Origin: Onchocerca volvulus
Lineage: Eukaryota > Nematoda > Chromadorea > Rhabditida > Onchocercidae
Reading direction: 5' to 3'
DNA length: 64,000 nt
Assembly: GCA_000499405.2 (NCBI GenBank)
Contig: HG738140.1
Location: 4,888,701-4,952,700, forward strand
In this document: positions 35,801 through 48,310 of the stretch, piece by piece
Layout: each line of letters begins with the position of its first letter
How positions within the stretch are numbered: the first letter of the stretch is position 1
The notes under the pieces: generated by a model
Seen by the model: the letters and a program-made list of their open reading frames with translations, nothing else
Told to the model about the DNA's origin: nothing
The model's database searches: none
Position numbers and translations under genes: made by a program

Positions 35801-37151
35801 TGCATTTTCTTCTTTCTATCTCAATAAATTTAATCATTGGATAATTCTATCAACAAGTACATTTTGTAAAATTTTTTGATTAAATTTTGAAAATTTTCGA
35901 AATTTTTATTAAATCAAAAAACAAGTTTTTTCTCATGAAATATTGCAAATGAAAATATCGCAAAAACTTTGTTTACAATCTCTTTAATTCAGCATTTTTT
36001 AACATTTAATTGAGCATAATTAATTGTCACTATTAAATACTTCTATTCAATATTTAGAAATTAAAAGTTCAATTCAAATATATTTTTACCTGCATTTCAA
36101 TTCTCCTTTATTCTTATCGAAGAGTTCCTCATCTTGAATATCCGAAAATGTTAAATTAAACAAATCGCAAGCGCTTAATTTTACTTCTGCTGGTATATGT
36201 ACGGTTGATAATGAATCAATCAATGATAAGTTAAGCTCGGAACCTATAAAATTTGTTTCATTTGATTAAACTAATAAATTGATAATGTTAATTTCATTAA
36301 GTGAAGTCAAAAGTTTTATTTAATTGAAATATTAGGCGAAAAAAAATGAATTATTCAGTAAAATTAGATTTAGAAAATAATTTTATTTTTTGCAGTTCAA
36401 ATAATCTTTAATTAAGATTAATCCTAATCTTAAAAGCTACCAATTATCATCAAACTCAGTAATAATTGATAACTTTAAATGACAATATTTGTACTAGAAA
36501 TTCTGAAAAAGGTTATTAGTAACTTTAAATGCTAGATAGCAATTTTAAAATGACTGAAAAACAAAAAAAAAAAAAAACAAAAAAAAAATTAACCAAAACA
36601 ACAAAATAAGTTATACTATTAGCTTTAAATAAGTTTAGAATTCAACTTTTAAATAAGTTGAGCTTTAAATACGATTTAATTTCAAAAATATCTCCCACAA
36701 TTATTCCATAAACCATATTAATTATTATTAGTTACTGGAAATATTAATTAATGCTAATTATTAAATTAACAAAGAAGAACAAAATTGGTTGATTAGCAAA
36801 TCGGATAAGTTTCCGTTTTTTCAAGCAATTTTAAAGTGATTATTTTATTCCGAAAGCATTTCTTACAATTATTTAACAAATCATGCTAATTGTTATTAAT
36901 TATTAGAAACGTTAATTAATACTAATTACTGGTTAAACAGGAGGTAAACACCGGTTCATGAATTAAACCGGCTACTTTAAACTGATCAACAAACCGGACG
37001 TATCGACAGCAATCCAATCAGTTGGATCAACGGTATATGTCGATTTATGTTTTTCTCGAAGATTTGAATTCATATGCAAATCGATAAATGGTATACCACC
37101 ATTGCAACATAGGATAAGAAGATGTTTAGCAATTAGTAATGTTAAATCCAT
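29848..37151 (-). CDS. Single-pass membrane protein with partial EGF-like motif and PPxY tail
   Basis: Minus-strand exons are 36995-37151, 36090-36243, 34415-34547, 31790-31939, 30699-30835 and 29848-29920 (stop 29848-29850). All introns are GT-AG, phases close, and the product is 267 residues. The Met follows a strong acceptor (TTTTTCAG at 37152-37159), suiting trans-splicing. Residues 1-20 (MDLTLLIAKHLLILCC) look like a signal peptide. The ectodomain has N-glycosylation sites NLS and NLT and ends in CRCPVHYTGISCEL, matching the last half of an EGF domain (C-x-C-P...Y-x-G-x2-C), without the full six cysteines. A membrane segment follows (FFSTISSFLLFLIFSILFIT). Then come a juxtamembrane CGFCDC cluster, likely palmitoylated, and a tail with PPSY, a WW-domain (NEDD4-type ligase) ligand. 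I do not recognise the orthologue. A surface receptor or ligand is an inference from topology. Confidence 0.83.
31940..34414 (-). other. Large intron of the EGF-like membrane gene
   Basis: A 2.5-kb intron. It is AT-rich except for 32820-33080, which is GC-richer and holds a plus-strand frame (KSFEDEEEKEGAVSRCSRIY) with no splice or homology support. The neighbouring introns (30836-31789 and 34548-36089) are also AT-rich; the first contains two diverged TAGGCTTRTTTAGYTATTG units at about 31204-31260. Confidence 0.4.
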
Positions 37152-38844
37152 CTGAAAAATTAAATCAATATTAATTAATTAATTAAGTGATAATGAAATT
37201 ATTGGAATTTAAATTAGAGCTTGCTCTTTAACTAAAGATTTTAAAATGAACATGGAACAGTATATCAAAATGCTATATAAAATAATCATTTATATTATAA
37301 AATTTGAAGGAATAACTTATTATCTATTGTGAATAGAAGAAAAAAAAAAAATCAAAAGAATTGTGCAAAATTTCAAATGAATTTTAAAAAAAAATAAAAA
37401 ACTAAAATTGAAATTGTGTTAAATACATATGCATTAATTGATCAAAGATTATTCACTTGAAAATGACAAATTGTATTTTATTGAAAAAAAAAAAAACAGA
37501 AACTAAACAAATCCTGAAAGTTTATTATAAAAGAATTTGCTAAAAAAAAAAAAGCAAATTTTTTTCAAAAAATGCGACAGAAAATAGAATTTTTGATAAC
37601 TATGAACAATTCACAATATCATCTAAAGGAAAATTTTAGCTTTCATAAAATAATAAAGTCAATTTTAGTTTCTAAAAGCTGAAATAATTCAAGAATACAA
37701 TTATGGGAAAATATCAAAAAGAAAAAAAATTTCGTTTTTCCGAAACTGTTTTATCAAATTTTTGTCAAGAAATTGTATTTTTTTTCAGGAAAATTATGAA
37801 ATATTGATGAAATATGCAAATTAATAAACCTTAAAATTTAAAATTTGAAATTTTCCAAGAGTTGGATAAATAAAAAGTCAATTTTATAAAATAAGCATAA
37901 ATCCGGTTGCATCATTTGGAATTTGGCGAAGGAGAAAAAAAAAATTAATTCATTTCAAAAACAAAAACACGAAATATCTTCGTTCGAAAAACAAAAAATT
38001 ATAATAATTATGCAAATATTATGCAAAAACGGAGCTAAAAACTTAATTATACAAATCTTTAATAATTTAGTAATTGACAAATTTTTTATGCAAATCGCTT
38101 GAATGCATAAATTTCGCAAAAAAACTTTTTTTGCCGCCAAATTTTGGCTTCAACTAAAATTGCAAAAAACATTTCATCCTATCATCGAGTGAAATATTTT
38201 CTCATCAGCAAAAGTTTGGTTAATCTTTTCTGAAAGTTTGAAGTTGATGGAAAAAATTCATTATTCATTATCCATCCATCCATCGAATAATCATCCGCAT
38301 AAACCAACAATCAAAATATACGACAACAAAATGACAAATTATCAGGATAAATGGCAATTTTTTTTTTTTTCCTGGCTAACAGCACTTTTTTCTTTTTTCT
38401 AAACAGCAGCCATGATCATTGGTAAAATTATCATGATAATTCAATGATAATAAATTTTTGGAATAAGAAAAAAGTTTGGAGAAAAATGAATAAAAAAATG
38501 AATAATTTTTTCATTTAAATACTTTTTTTTAAAACAAAAAAAGTTTTTAATACTAAATTGAACAAGAAAAAAATTATTTGTTTAGAGAAAAATGAATAAG
38601 TTTTAAAAAAAGTTTCAAACGAAAACAAAAAAAAACTTTGTTATAAATTTTAAATTTTTTAGGAAAAAAAATAAAAAGCCAAAAAAGGTTTTAATACTAA
38701 ATTATATTGTAAAAAGGTGAAAAAAAAATTCCTTATTTTTAATTTTTTGTCATTCTTCAATCAATAATTTTATTTTTTTAATTTATTGCAATTAAGGGAA
38801 AACTAAACGTTATCTTTATAAACAATTATATATTAGAATTAATG

Positions 38845-38880
38845 TGCCAGGCGTAATTATCATAAAAATTCCACCTGGCA
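38845..38880. other. Short imperfect hairpin
   Basis: TGCCAGGCGTAATT pairs with AATTCCACCTGGCA (two mismatches) across an 8-base loop. It is one of the few GC-richer structures in the gene-poor region. It is too short for a typical precursor RNA on its own. Confidence 0.35.
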
Positions 38881-40129
38881 TGTTTTTATTCCTTTTTCCT
38901 CCTTCTTCTACTACTAATATTACTGTTGATATTAAATGTTGAATATGAATGATGATGCATATCTCTTAGAGAATCTTATCAAAGCTGATAATGATATTAA
39001 AAACTTGATATACGGTGGTAGGTGACATTATTACTCTTGAAATATTTTTTTATTAAAAATGGCATATTTGATAATATTTATGCAAAATGTGAGTTTTATT
39101 TCCAATTAATTAATGGTTAGTTTTGAAATCAATGAAATTAAAAAAAATAATTAAATAAATAAAAATCAAATAAAACAAATTTTATTTCTTTTCGTTTTTA
39201 TTTTCCCGTCTTTTTTCTTCGTTTTTTTTTCCTCTTTCTTTTTTTTTTTGTTAATTTTTAAAATGATTTTTTGGAAAAAATTTCTTTTCAACAAAATTAT
39301 ATTGGAGTATTTTTTGGAGAATAAATTTTTAAGAAAGCTTTTTTAAAAAGAAAAGAAAAAAGTGCTTTTAAAGATATAACATAGATCAAAATTCTATGAG
39401 GAAAATATATTTTTTGAAAAAAAAAAAAAGAAGAAAAATGTGGCTTCGGATTTTTCCATAAAAATATCCTACGACACGAAATGGATGAGAAAAAGATAAA
39501 AGAAATAAAATTTGATACTTTTTCATTTTCTTTCAATTTCCCCTTTCATCCTTAGAGATTATTTCAGGAACGAAAAAAAAATAGAACGAAAAAGAAGGAT
39601 ATGAATGCTTGAGTAATTTTCTATAAAATTAATTACATATTACAATGAATAAATTTATTCAAGCTAAGGAGCTAAAACATATTGCGGAAATTTAAACTTT
39701 CAATTCAAAAAAATTACTTCAAAAAAAAATTATTCGATTGGGAATGTTTTTTTGAAATTATTATTGATAAAATTATGAAATCTTATCAAATTGCATTTAA
39801 TACTACAAAGAAACATTTAACTAACAAAAAAAAAAAATGGAAGATAAATAATTGTCATTTGAAATTTATTTGTTTCGATTTGAAATGACATTTTTCATGA
39901 ATGAAATAATTTCTTTAAAAATAATTCTGCATTTTTTTTCCCCGAGCTTAAACTTACTATTTTTTAAATTAGCATGAAGAAACTTAATGGAATGTGAAAT
40001 TTAATCGAATTTGTTTGAAATCATCAATTTGTATTTAAAATGAACTAATTTAAATAATTGCTGAAACTTAACTAACAATTTGTTGCAAATTTTTTAAATT
40101 TTATTAAGTTTTAAAAAAAGTTATTTTAT

Positions 40130-40630
40130 CGATTATGCATAAATCAATCATTAAATGTTATTCTTCCAAATATAATTTATATATTTATTTTATTAAATAC
40201 AACTTAAACATGTATTTCATTAAATGTAACTTAAATATTCTACCTGCATTATTTACCGATTATGCATAAATTGTATTTAATGAAGTAAATAAAAATTCAA
40301 ATTACCTTTAATAAAATGAACAAATATAAATATACGAATAAAAAGAGTAAAATATAAGTTGAATTTTTATAAATTTAATTCATTTTTTAAAAATAATTTA
40401 AATTTTATTTCAATTACGTATTACTTAAGTAATGAAATCTGTGGCCACTTAAGAAATGGCTTACCCAAATTACTTGCGAGTTATGCATAAATCATTGAAT
40501 AAAATTTAAATTTCATTGAATATACTTTATTTTACTATGTTTAATTTGAATATTTACTCCATCAAATATAACTTAAATATTCTACTTGCGTTATTTATTC
40601 GATTATACATAAATCAATAAATAAAACTTA
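40130..40630. repeat. Degenerate dispersed-tandem repeat with a GATTATGCATAAAT core
   Basis: Related blocks at about 40130, 40255, 40485 and 40600 contain (C/T)GATTATGCATAAAT or close variants, several followed by AATNAAATTTAAATTTC. Two are preceded by CTTAAATATTCTAC(C/T)TGC. Spacing is irregular. Confidence 0.6.
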
Positions 40631-41949
40631 AATTTCGTAAAAATGTAATTCATTTTCTAAAATTTAATTTAATCATTTATTTATCAAATTTAACTCGAAA
40701 ATTTCACCCGTAATAATATTTTATTGCTGGAGAGTAATAAAGTTTAAAAGTTGCCAAAACTAAGTTTCGATATAAATTCTTAAAAGTTTTGAAGTAAACA
40801 GCACAACGGAAAACATTAGTTAGACTATTGAAAGATGCAATCGTAAGTAAATGAATTAGATTGAAAATATCTTAAAATCCTTAAAAATTCCTTCAAAACT
40901 CGATGAGTATAATTAGAAGAAGCTAATCTATTTAGTTTGAGAGTTTTTCGTATTTCTATCCTATTGAATTAAATTATTTCAAATAAAATTTATAAAAAAA
41001 AAATCAATAATCTGAAAAAAAAAGAAACCATATTTTAAGCTTAAAAAAAATTTATTTAAAAATGACAAAAAATAAATTTTTTTTAAAAAACAAAAATCAT
41101 AAGAATTGAAAACTTTTCACGTAAAAAATTTTATACTATTATTTATTTTTTTAATCAGAAAAAAGTAAAGAGAAATTTTTTTACATTGACAATTTTTTTT
41201 TAAGTAATTGATAAAATTATAAAATTACTATATTATTCAAAAAATAAATTACTCAAAAATAATAAATTTACAAAAACAATGAACAATCCAAATTATATTT
41301 TAAGCGTTAAAAATTCATTCGAAAATCGTAGCACAAACTTTTTCAAAAAATTTCCAAAAAGCACAAAAAACAAAGAACTTTTTATATTAACAGCTTATTT
41401 AGTAACTAAAGAAAAAAATGGTGTTATTCAAAAATAATAAATTTATAAATATGATAAGTAATCCAAGTGATATTTCAAGCCTAAAAATTAGTCTTAAAAT
41501 GATAAAAAAAGTTTTTTTGAAAAATTAGAAAAAAAAACTTTTTCATATTAACAACTTTTTTTTTGTTTTTTGTTTTCTGTAAATGACAAAAATGTTTGGT
41601 ATCATTAAAATTAGGAAAAAAAAAAAGCTTTAAAAGCTAATTTCAAAATTACGAATGAGAAAGAATGGAATCATTAAAAGAATTGCAAGCCAAAATTGAA
41701 AATTGCTGTCAAATAAAAGCGAAAAAAAAGAAATTGAGAAGAAAATTGATAGGAAATTGAAAATGGAAAATGATAGCACGAAAAGAGCGGAAAAATGTTT
41801 AGTTGAATTAGAATTACAGGAATAAATAAACTTAAGTTTAATTTCAGTAAAGTCTGAATTAAAAGGATGTTGATGTTGATGACGAAAGCAAATGAGGCGA
41901 AAAGGAAAATGAAATTATCGCAATTTAGACTTCGATAATAATTATCTTA

Positions 41950-42300
41950 GTGTCAAATTTAAATATTTTAAACTAAAAATAATTATTTCCATATTGGATT
42001 TGATTACGTTTAAATTAAGGTAATTATTTTCACATATTGAATTCAAATGCTTCAGAATAGAATAACTATTTTTTTTTGTTGTTAAATTTAAATATTTTGA
42101 ATTAAAATAATTGCTTCTATTTTAAATTTCAATATTTCAAGCTAAGAGAATTGTCTTCATATTAAATTTGATTATTTTGAATTAAAACAATTATTTTGTT
42201 ATAAAATTTAAATAGTTTAGATCATAGTAGCTATTTTGATCTGAATTTGAATATTTTAAACTAAAATAATTGTTTTGATATTGAATTCAAATCTTAAACG
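41950..42300. repeat. Degenerate tandem repeat, about 40-55 base units
   Basis: Successive variants of AAATTTAAATATTTTAAACT followed by AAAATAATTATTTT recur at about 41957, 42087, 42207 and 42246, with weaker copies between. There is no coding potential. Confidence 0.55.
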
Positions 42301-42739
42301 AAGTATGTAACATTGGAATATTGGGTTGAAATTTTAATCGCTGAGACAGATAAATCGTAATAATTCCAGTGAAAGGAGAAACTAGAGAATAAAATGATTA
42401 TATACAAAAAGTTAGAGTTTAATTTAAATTCTTAGCAATTAATTTTAACTTATAAATTAGAAGTTAGCTTAAAATGCTCACTATATTCTTCTTCTCCAGA
42501 AAAGAATTTTTTTCTGCGATTTATTTGCGATTTATCATTTTTCTGCGAATCACTTTTTTTACAAAAAATCAAACAGTGTTTAAAGCAATAATAACATAGC
42601 TACTGGGAAAAAAAACAAACAAAATTTACAATTTTTTGTACTGATAGTTGATTCTGAATGATTCTAAAATATTATTTGGATGAATTTGATTTATGTTTGA
42701 GTTTATGATAATATTTTGAAATATTTGAAAATACCATTG

Positions 42740-43100
42740 ATAATTTGGAATGGGCGATATTTGAAAACGAAAATCAAAATTATTTATGTCTCAATAGTTT
42801 TAAATATTTCAATTTGAATTTATAGTAGCATTTTTAAATATTTTAAAAGTTAAGATATTTTAAATGTCATTGATGGATTAAATGATGATATTTGAAATAA
42901 TCATCAAAGTTGTTCATATTTAGTATAGTAGTATTTTAATTTTAAAATATCATAAGTAAGTTGAAATGGCGACATTTGAAAATTGCAATCAAAGTTATTT
43001 ATATCTAAATTTTTAGAATATTTTAATTTGAACTTACAGCAGTAATTTTTTTGATATTTTAAATGACATTGATAGATTAAAATGACGATATTTAAAAAAA
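42740..43100. repeat. Degenerate tandem repeat, about 80-135 base spacing
   Basis: Blocks like GGCGATATTTGAAAACGAAA followed by ATCAAAATTATTTAT occur at about 42750, 42886, 42966 and 43082, separated by ATTTTAA-rich filler with CATTGAT(A/G)GATTAAA. Confidence 0.55.
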
Positions 43101-44390
43101 GCAAATAAATTAAACATGAATTGCAAATATAGTGTAATTTCTTCGACAAAAAAAAAAAAAAAATTCGTAATACGATAGTAGAAGATTTTATTTTTAATTT
43201 TCTTTAAATAATTTTTATTATTACGGATAATTTAAAAAGATTGCTTTATGAAAATTTCAAGTTAAAGCTTTCCTTATATTTAGAAATCAAAGATTTTAAT
43301 TCAATAATTAATCGTTAGAAAATGATTGCATGACAAATTGTAAATTTGTAGAAATAAAAAAGTTGTGCAATTTTTAAAGCTTATGCAAAATAAACGAATA
43401 ATTTATATGAATTAATCGAAAAAATGTTTGAGTAAAGTTAAAATTTCATCAAGTTTTGTCTAAAAAAGTATTTAAATCTATTCGTCATTATATTATAGAA
43501 AAAAAAAAAAAAAAAAAAAGAGAAAAGCGAATACTTTCAATAATTAAACCAATTTCTGACATGTGCATTTTAAAATCTTAATTTTGTCTTTACTTTTTCT
43601 TTCTTTTAGAAATTCCCGAAAAAAAAAGCAAAAAAAATGCCTCATTTTATAGTAGAAAATTAATTTTGAAAAATCTCTGAGAATTTTCTCATGTTTTTCT
43701 CTTCTCCTTCCTGAATTGCTTTGTATTTGTTAGCCAATTATAAATTCTATTACCAAATAAACGAAATTTTCTCATCTAATTTATAAAGTTTGAAGTAAAA
43801 AAAAAAAAAAAAACGAAGAAAAATTGCGAAAAAAAAGGAAAAAAAAAGAAGGATGAAAATAAATGATAACACTAACAAGCAAATAATACACAAAATTTTT
43901 GTTTTGTTTTTCATAATGGCTAAATGTCTGTCAAAGATTATCAATAATTTCTTTTTTTTTTTTTACTCTAAACTTGAAAAAAAAGAAAATTTAAAAGAAT
44001 TTCAAATAAAAAAAAAAAAGATAAACGATATTTCATTTTTATTTTTTGTTTATTGAAAAAAAAAAACAAAAATAAAATGCCAAATTAGTTGAAAATTTTG
44101 AAACAGTTAAATTTTTTTTGTATCTTTATTTATTACATATGAAACTTGTCAATATTTGCAATTAATTAATTAATTAATTGAGCTCAATAATTTATAATTT
44201 ATTAAAAGCTGAAATAAGATGAAGTTTTTTTTCATACAATAATACAATAAGTTTTATTTTAATAGTACAATAACACGATAAATTTCATTTAACCTTTAAT
44301 TCATCAAATTTAAAAGAAAAAAAAGAAGTGAAAAGTAAAAAATGCATTAAATGCGCTAAACCAAGCATTATTGATTTATTTATTTGCATT

Positions 44391-44419
44391 TTTTTTTTTT
44401 TTTTTTTTTTTTTCCCAAA

Positions 44420-44473
<54 letters not shown>
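44391..44473 (+). repeat. Long T homopolymers (23 and 52 bases)
   Basis: T runs at 44391-44413 and 44422-44473 are separated only by CCCAAACA. The second is the longest homopolymer in the window. Runs of this length are commonly mis-sized by sequencing. Confidence 0.95.
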
Positions 44474-44474
<1 letters not shown>

Positions 44475-44639
44475 AAAAGAGAAATAATGGCCAATATATT
44501 TATGTATGTGCAGGTGTGATAACAAATTCTCTTATCAAATCTCTTTCAATTTGGACTAAATTTGTTATTTTTCAATTCAATTACTTTTAAGTAAACCAAT
44601 ACTAATATAAGTGGCAAATTGATTTCGCAATTAACAATT

Positions 44640-44930
44640 ATTTTCAAGCAAATCAATATTAATTCCAATTAGCTGAATACTATTATAAATAATAAACTAA
44701 TTGTACAATGTTAAATTGTTTTCATGGAAACGAGTATTAATTCCAAGCAAGCTCAAATAATAACATAAATGGTAAGTTAATTTTATATTTTCCAACTGTT
44801 TTTAAGTAAATCAATATTAATTTCAGCAAGCTAATGTTATTACAAATAGTGAAATAATTTAATTATTTTCATTTTCTTTTACGGAAACTAAATATTAATT
44901 CCAGTAAATCGATACTAATATAAGTAGCGA
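44640..44930. repeat. About 80-base diverged tandem repeat, four copies
   Basis: The core AATATTAATTCCA (or AGTATTAATTCCA, AATATTAATTTCA) recurs near 44655, 44734, 44815 and 44892, preceded by AAATC, AAACG or AAACT and followed by an AGC(A/T)- or AAT-containing block with TAATA. Spacing is near 80 bases. Confidence 0.6.
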
Positions 44931-47124
44931 GCTAATTTCTAAAATTACAAATTTCTTCTTTCCTTTACTTCGTTCCTAATAGTATATTTTGAAATTTTTT
45001 TTCAAATCGGTTATCGTTAAAAATAAATAAATAAATAAATTCTTTATAATTTATCGGTTCATTTCTCTCTCTCTCTCTTTTTCTCTCTCAATTTTTCACT
45101 GATAAACTTAATTACTAGTTTGTATAATTAGAATTTATTGTATTATTTGTAATAATGGAATTTAGTAAAAAAAAAAAAAAAAAAAGGTTAGAACGAACAA
45201 AAATCTCATTTATTATCCTTCAAAATTGGATAAATATATGCAACTGTTTTAGAAATTTAGTAAATTTATAATTTTTAATTCAGATATAATATATGAAAAA
45301 CAGAAACAAGCAGTGATGCAAACTTAATAAAATTTAAATAATGAGATTGAAAATAATGAAATAGTAATGAAATTGAAACAAAAATGAAAAAAATTGAAAA
45401 TTGAAATAATAATAATGCTGAAAATTGGAAAAACAAATTTTTGGGAAAAAAATTTGAAAATATTATAAATTTCAATCAGCAAGAAAAAATATGTACATAT
45501 TGTATGGAATTCTTTGATCTTATTGCTCAAGGAATAAGTGTTATGATGATAATTCAAATTTATTTTTATTTTATAAACATTTCAAATATTTTATTTTTTC
45601 AATTATTTGTTTGAGAAAAAAGAACAAATAATTGATTAAAACAAAATCGTTATTATTTAAAAATGAAAATTGTTATATATTGATTTCCAATATTTTTTGC
45701 TTTATTAAATTTTTCAGAAATAAACAATCTGAAATGGAATTAATTCTTAAATGGACAAAATTTATAAATGTTTATGAATTTATGTTGAATTTTATTTATA
45801 TATATATATTGCAATTTTATTGAAATTTCATGGAAACCTTTCATTTTTTGTTTTTTTTTTCTGTGTCAACAAAAAAGGACATCAATATGAGAAGCATTTA
45901 AAATAAAAATAAAAAAGAAAAAAAAGAAAGAAATTGAAGAAAAGAAGGAAAAGAGGAAAATGCTACAAATATCGATTGGGCTTTTTTATTAAAAATGAAA
46001 ATAATGGCCATAAAAATCCATAAGCCATTTTGGTCTAATATTTAATTGAAAGGGTGAAGAATATATATATATATATATTTTGTGAAATTTTTAAAATCAA
46101 TCGATATTTTCTATTAGCTTCAAAAGAAAAAGAACGCCTTTGATGTTTTTAAAAATGGTGTTTGAAAATTTAAATATTTGCTTCGTATTGTACGAAAAAG
46201 AAAGGAAAGGAAAAAAAATGAATAGTTTAAGTTCTATTTGAAATGCTTAATTTTTGAATTTAAAATCAAACTTTGAGAAATCAAATGATATAAAAACTGA
46301 CATTTCAAAAAAAATGGAGCATCAGTTGATCTTAAATTAAGAAATTTTACAAACTAACATTTAAATAGAGTGATTTGATGTCTGTGATATTTTTAGACAT
46401 CGTTTGAGGAATCTTATGTCCATCAAATTTATGTGATTATATTTAATAGTCCAATTTCAAATAGATAAATGGTCAAGATGATTCTTAACAAAAAAAAACT
46501 ATTTTTTTTTAAATATTTTAAGCTAAAGCTGAATGAACAAAGCAACACTCTGTAAGTTTCTTCGTTGAAAGAATAAACTAAATCATCAAGTGTTATTTAT
46601 TATATAAGAAAAAAAATGAAAAACTTTAAAATCAATTTGATCCAATTAATTATTCCTATTCTTTTTTCTTGCTATCAGCATTGCACAGTATATTTCATTT
46701 TTTTTTTTATTATGTCTAAAATGTTAAATAAAATATAAATATATCAGTTATCTTTAGAAGATATTAAATGGAAAACTTTGACAGTTAAAAAACCAGCTGG
46801 TCTGTTACTTTGACGGTTAAAGAACCAATTGTTTCTGTTTTCATTTTTTCTTTTTTTTTTTTTGTTTTTTTCAACTAACATATATTATTTTGAGTTTTTG
46901 TTTTTAAATTTTCTCCATATTAATTCACTACAGGTTAGTATTTTTGTTCTCATCATCATCTCATCCTGAGATTCAATTGAAAAATATAGGTAAAAGAAAA
47001 AAATGAAACTTAAAGACATTTTAAAGTTTTGAAAACGATAAATTTTAATGATAGATTTAATTGAATGAAGTAAATTTATTTCCACATTATTTCAAGAATT
47101 CATTTCTGTCAATGCAAATAATTA

Positions 47125-47420
47125 ATTGTGGATCGGAAGCAATTTATTATACAATGAACTAATTGGAATTTTCAAAAAACTTGTACATTTGAAGTGGTGA
47201 AAATTTGGAACTTTGCAACTTCTTGATGAGAATGGGTTTGAATTTTTTTGAAACAAATAAACAACTGATTGTGGATCGAAAGCAATTTATTTTGAATTTG
47301 AATAGTTGAGATTTTGAAAAACTTGGACATTCTTTTGAAATGGTGATTAAAAATTTGCAATTTTTGATTTGATTGATTGTAAGAGGTTTGAAATTTTTGA
47401 AAATGGAAAAAATTTTTTTT
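47125..47420. repeat. Diverged tandem duplication, about 143-base period
   Basis: ATTGTGGATCGGAAGCAATT at about 47125 recurs as ATTGTGGATCGAAAGCAATT at about 47268. Both are followed by TTATT, GAAAAACTTG or CAAAAAACTTG, ACATT, a GGTGAAAA or GGTGATTAAAA block and TTTGCAA. Confidence 0.7.
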
Positions 47421-48188
47421 AACAAAAACCTTCTAGTCTAAAAAATATAAGAAGAATCTGAATCTATCGAGGAAAAAATAGTTTTTCTTCGAAAATTTCT
47501 GAAAATCGAAAAAATTCTTCGAACAAAAACCTAGATTTGCTTGAAAAATCAATATTTATCATTGAATTTTTAGTATTGAATCAGTAATTTTCTCAATAAT
47601 TTTATGAGATTCTAAGCCATTTTCGTTATATCTATTTTTATCAATTTCACGTACTCTTCTAAATTCTTATGCAATCTTTGAAATTTCTAAATCATTTAAA
47701 CAAGCGAATAATTTTGAACCGAAGCATCTTATATTTAATTTTGGAAAATTGCATAAAGTTGATTTATTTTTAGAAATTGAAATATAAAAGGAATGAAATA
47801 AATTTCCAAATTCTTGAAAGATTTAAAATTTTATGCAAAATTTTATTGGACATCGGATATTAAAGACATCCGATTATCGAGAAAGATGACAATAGAAAAT
47901 GATGGTTGTTAGCATTTTAAAATTCACTAATAGATCATTTTAACAATTGAACTAAGTTCTATTTCTTCGTCTATATGCGAATTTTCAAGTATTATATTAC
48001 AAATTTATTTATAGTGTGATATGAATTTTATTTGAATTTTTGACTTTTATTTCAATTTCTTCGAATTTTTCTTGAAATTTCTCGAAAATTTTCCTGAAAT
48101 TCTTTTTGCCCGAAAAAAGAAGGTGTAAACTGAAGTTGTAAAATTTCCACCGATTTTTTTCTATGTGAAAAACTTTTTTGAAATTTGC

Positions 48189-48310
48189 ATTCTTGTTTGA
48201 ATGCTTAAATTTGCATTAATTCCGTAAGTTCGATTCATTTTCACTTTTTATTCTTGTTTGAATGCTTAAATTTGCATTAATTCCGTAAGTTCGATTCATT
48301 TTCACTTTTT
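48189..48310 (+). repeat. Exact 61-base tandem duplication
   Basis: The unit beginning ATTCTTGTTTGAATGCTTAA and ending TTCATTTTCACTTTTT occurs twice in direct succession (48189-48249 and 48250-48310) with no mismatch that I can see. Absence of divergence contrasts with every other duplication here. Confidence 0.9.

Noticed and set aside
44285..44590. Open frames across the T52 tract (poly-Phe or poly-Lys)
   Set aside because: Created purely by the homopolymer.
46885..47085. Minus-strand frame with a signal-peptide-like start (MSLSFIFFFYLYFSIES)
   Set aside because: Very short mature part with no family signature; hydrophobic starts are frequent by chance here.
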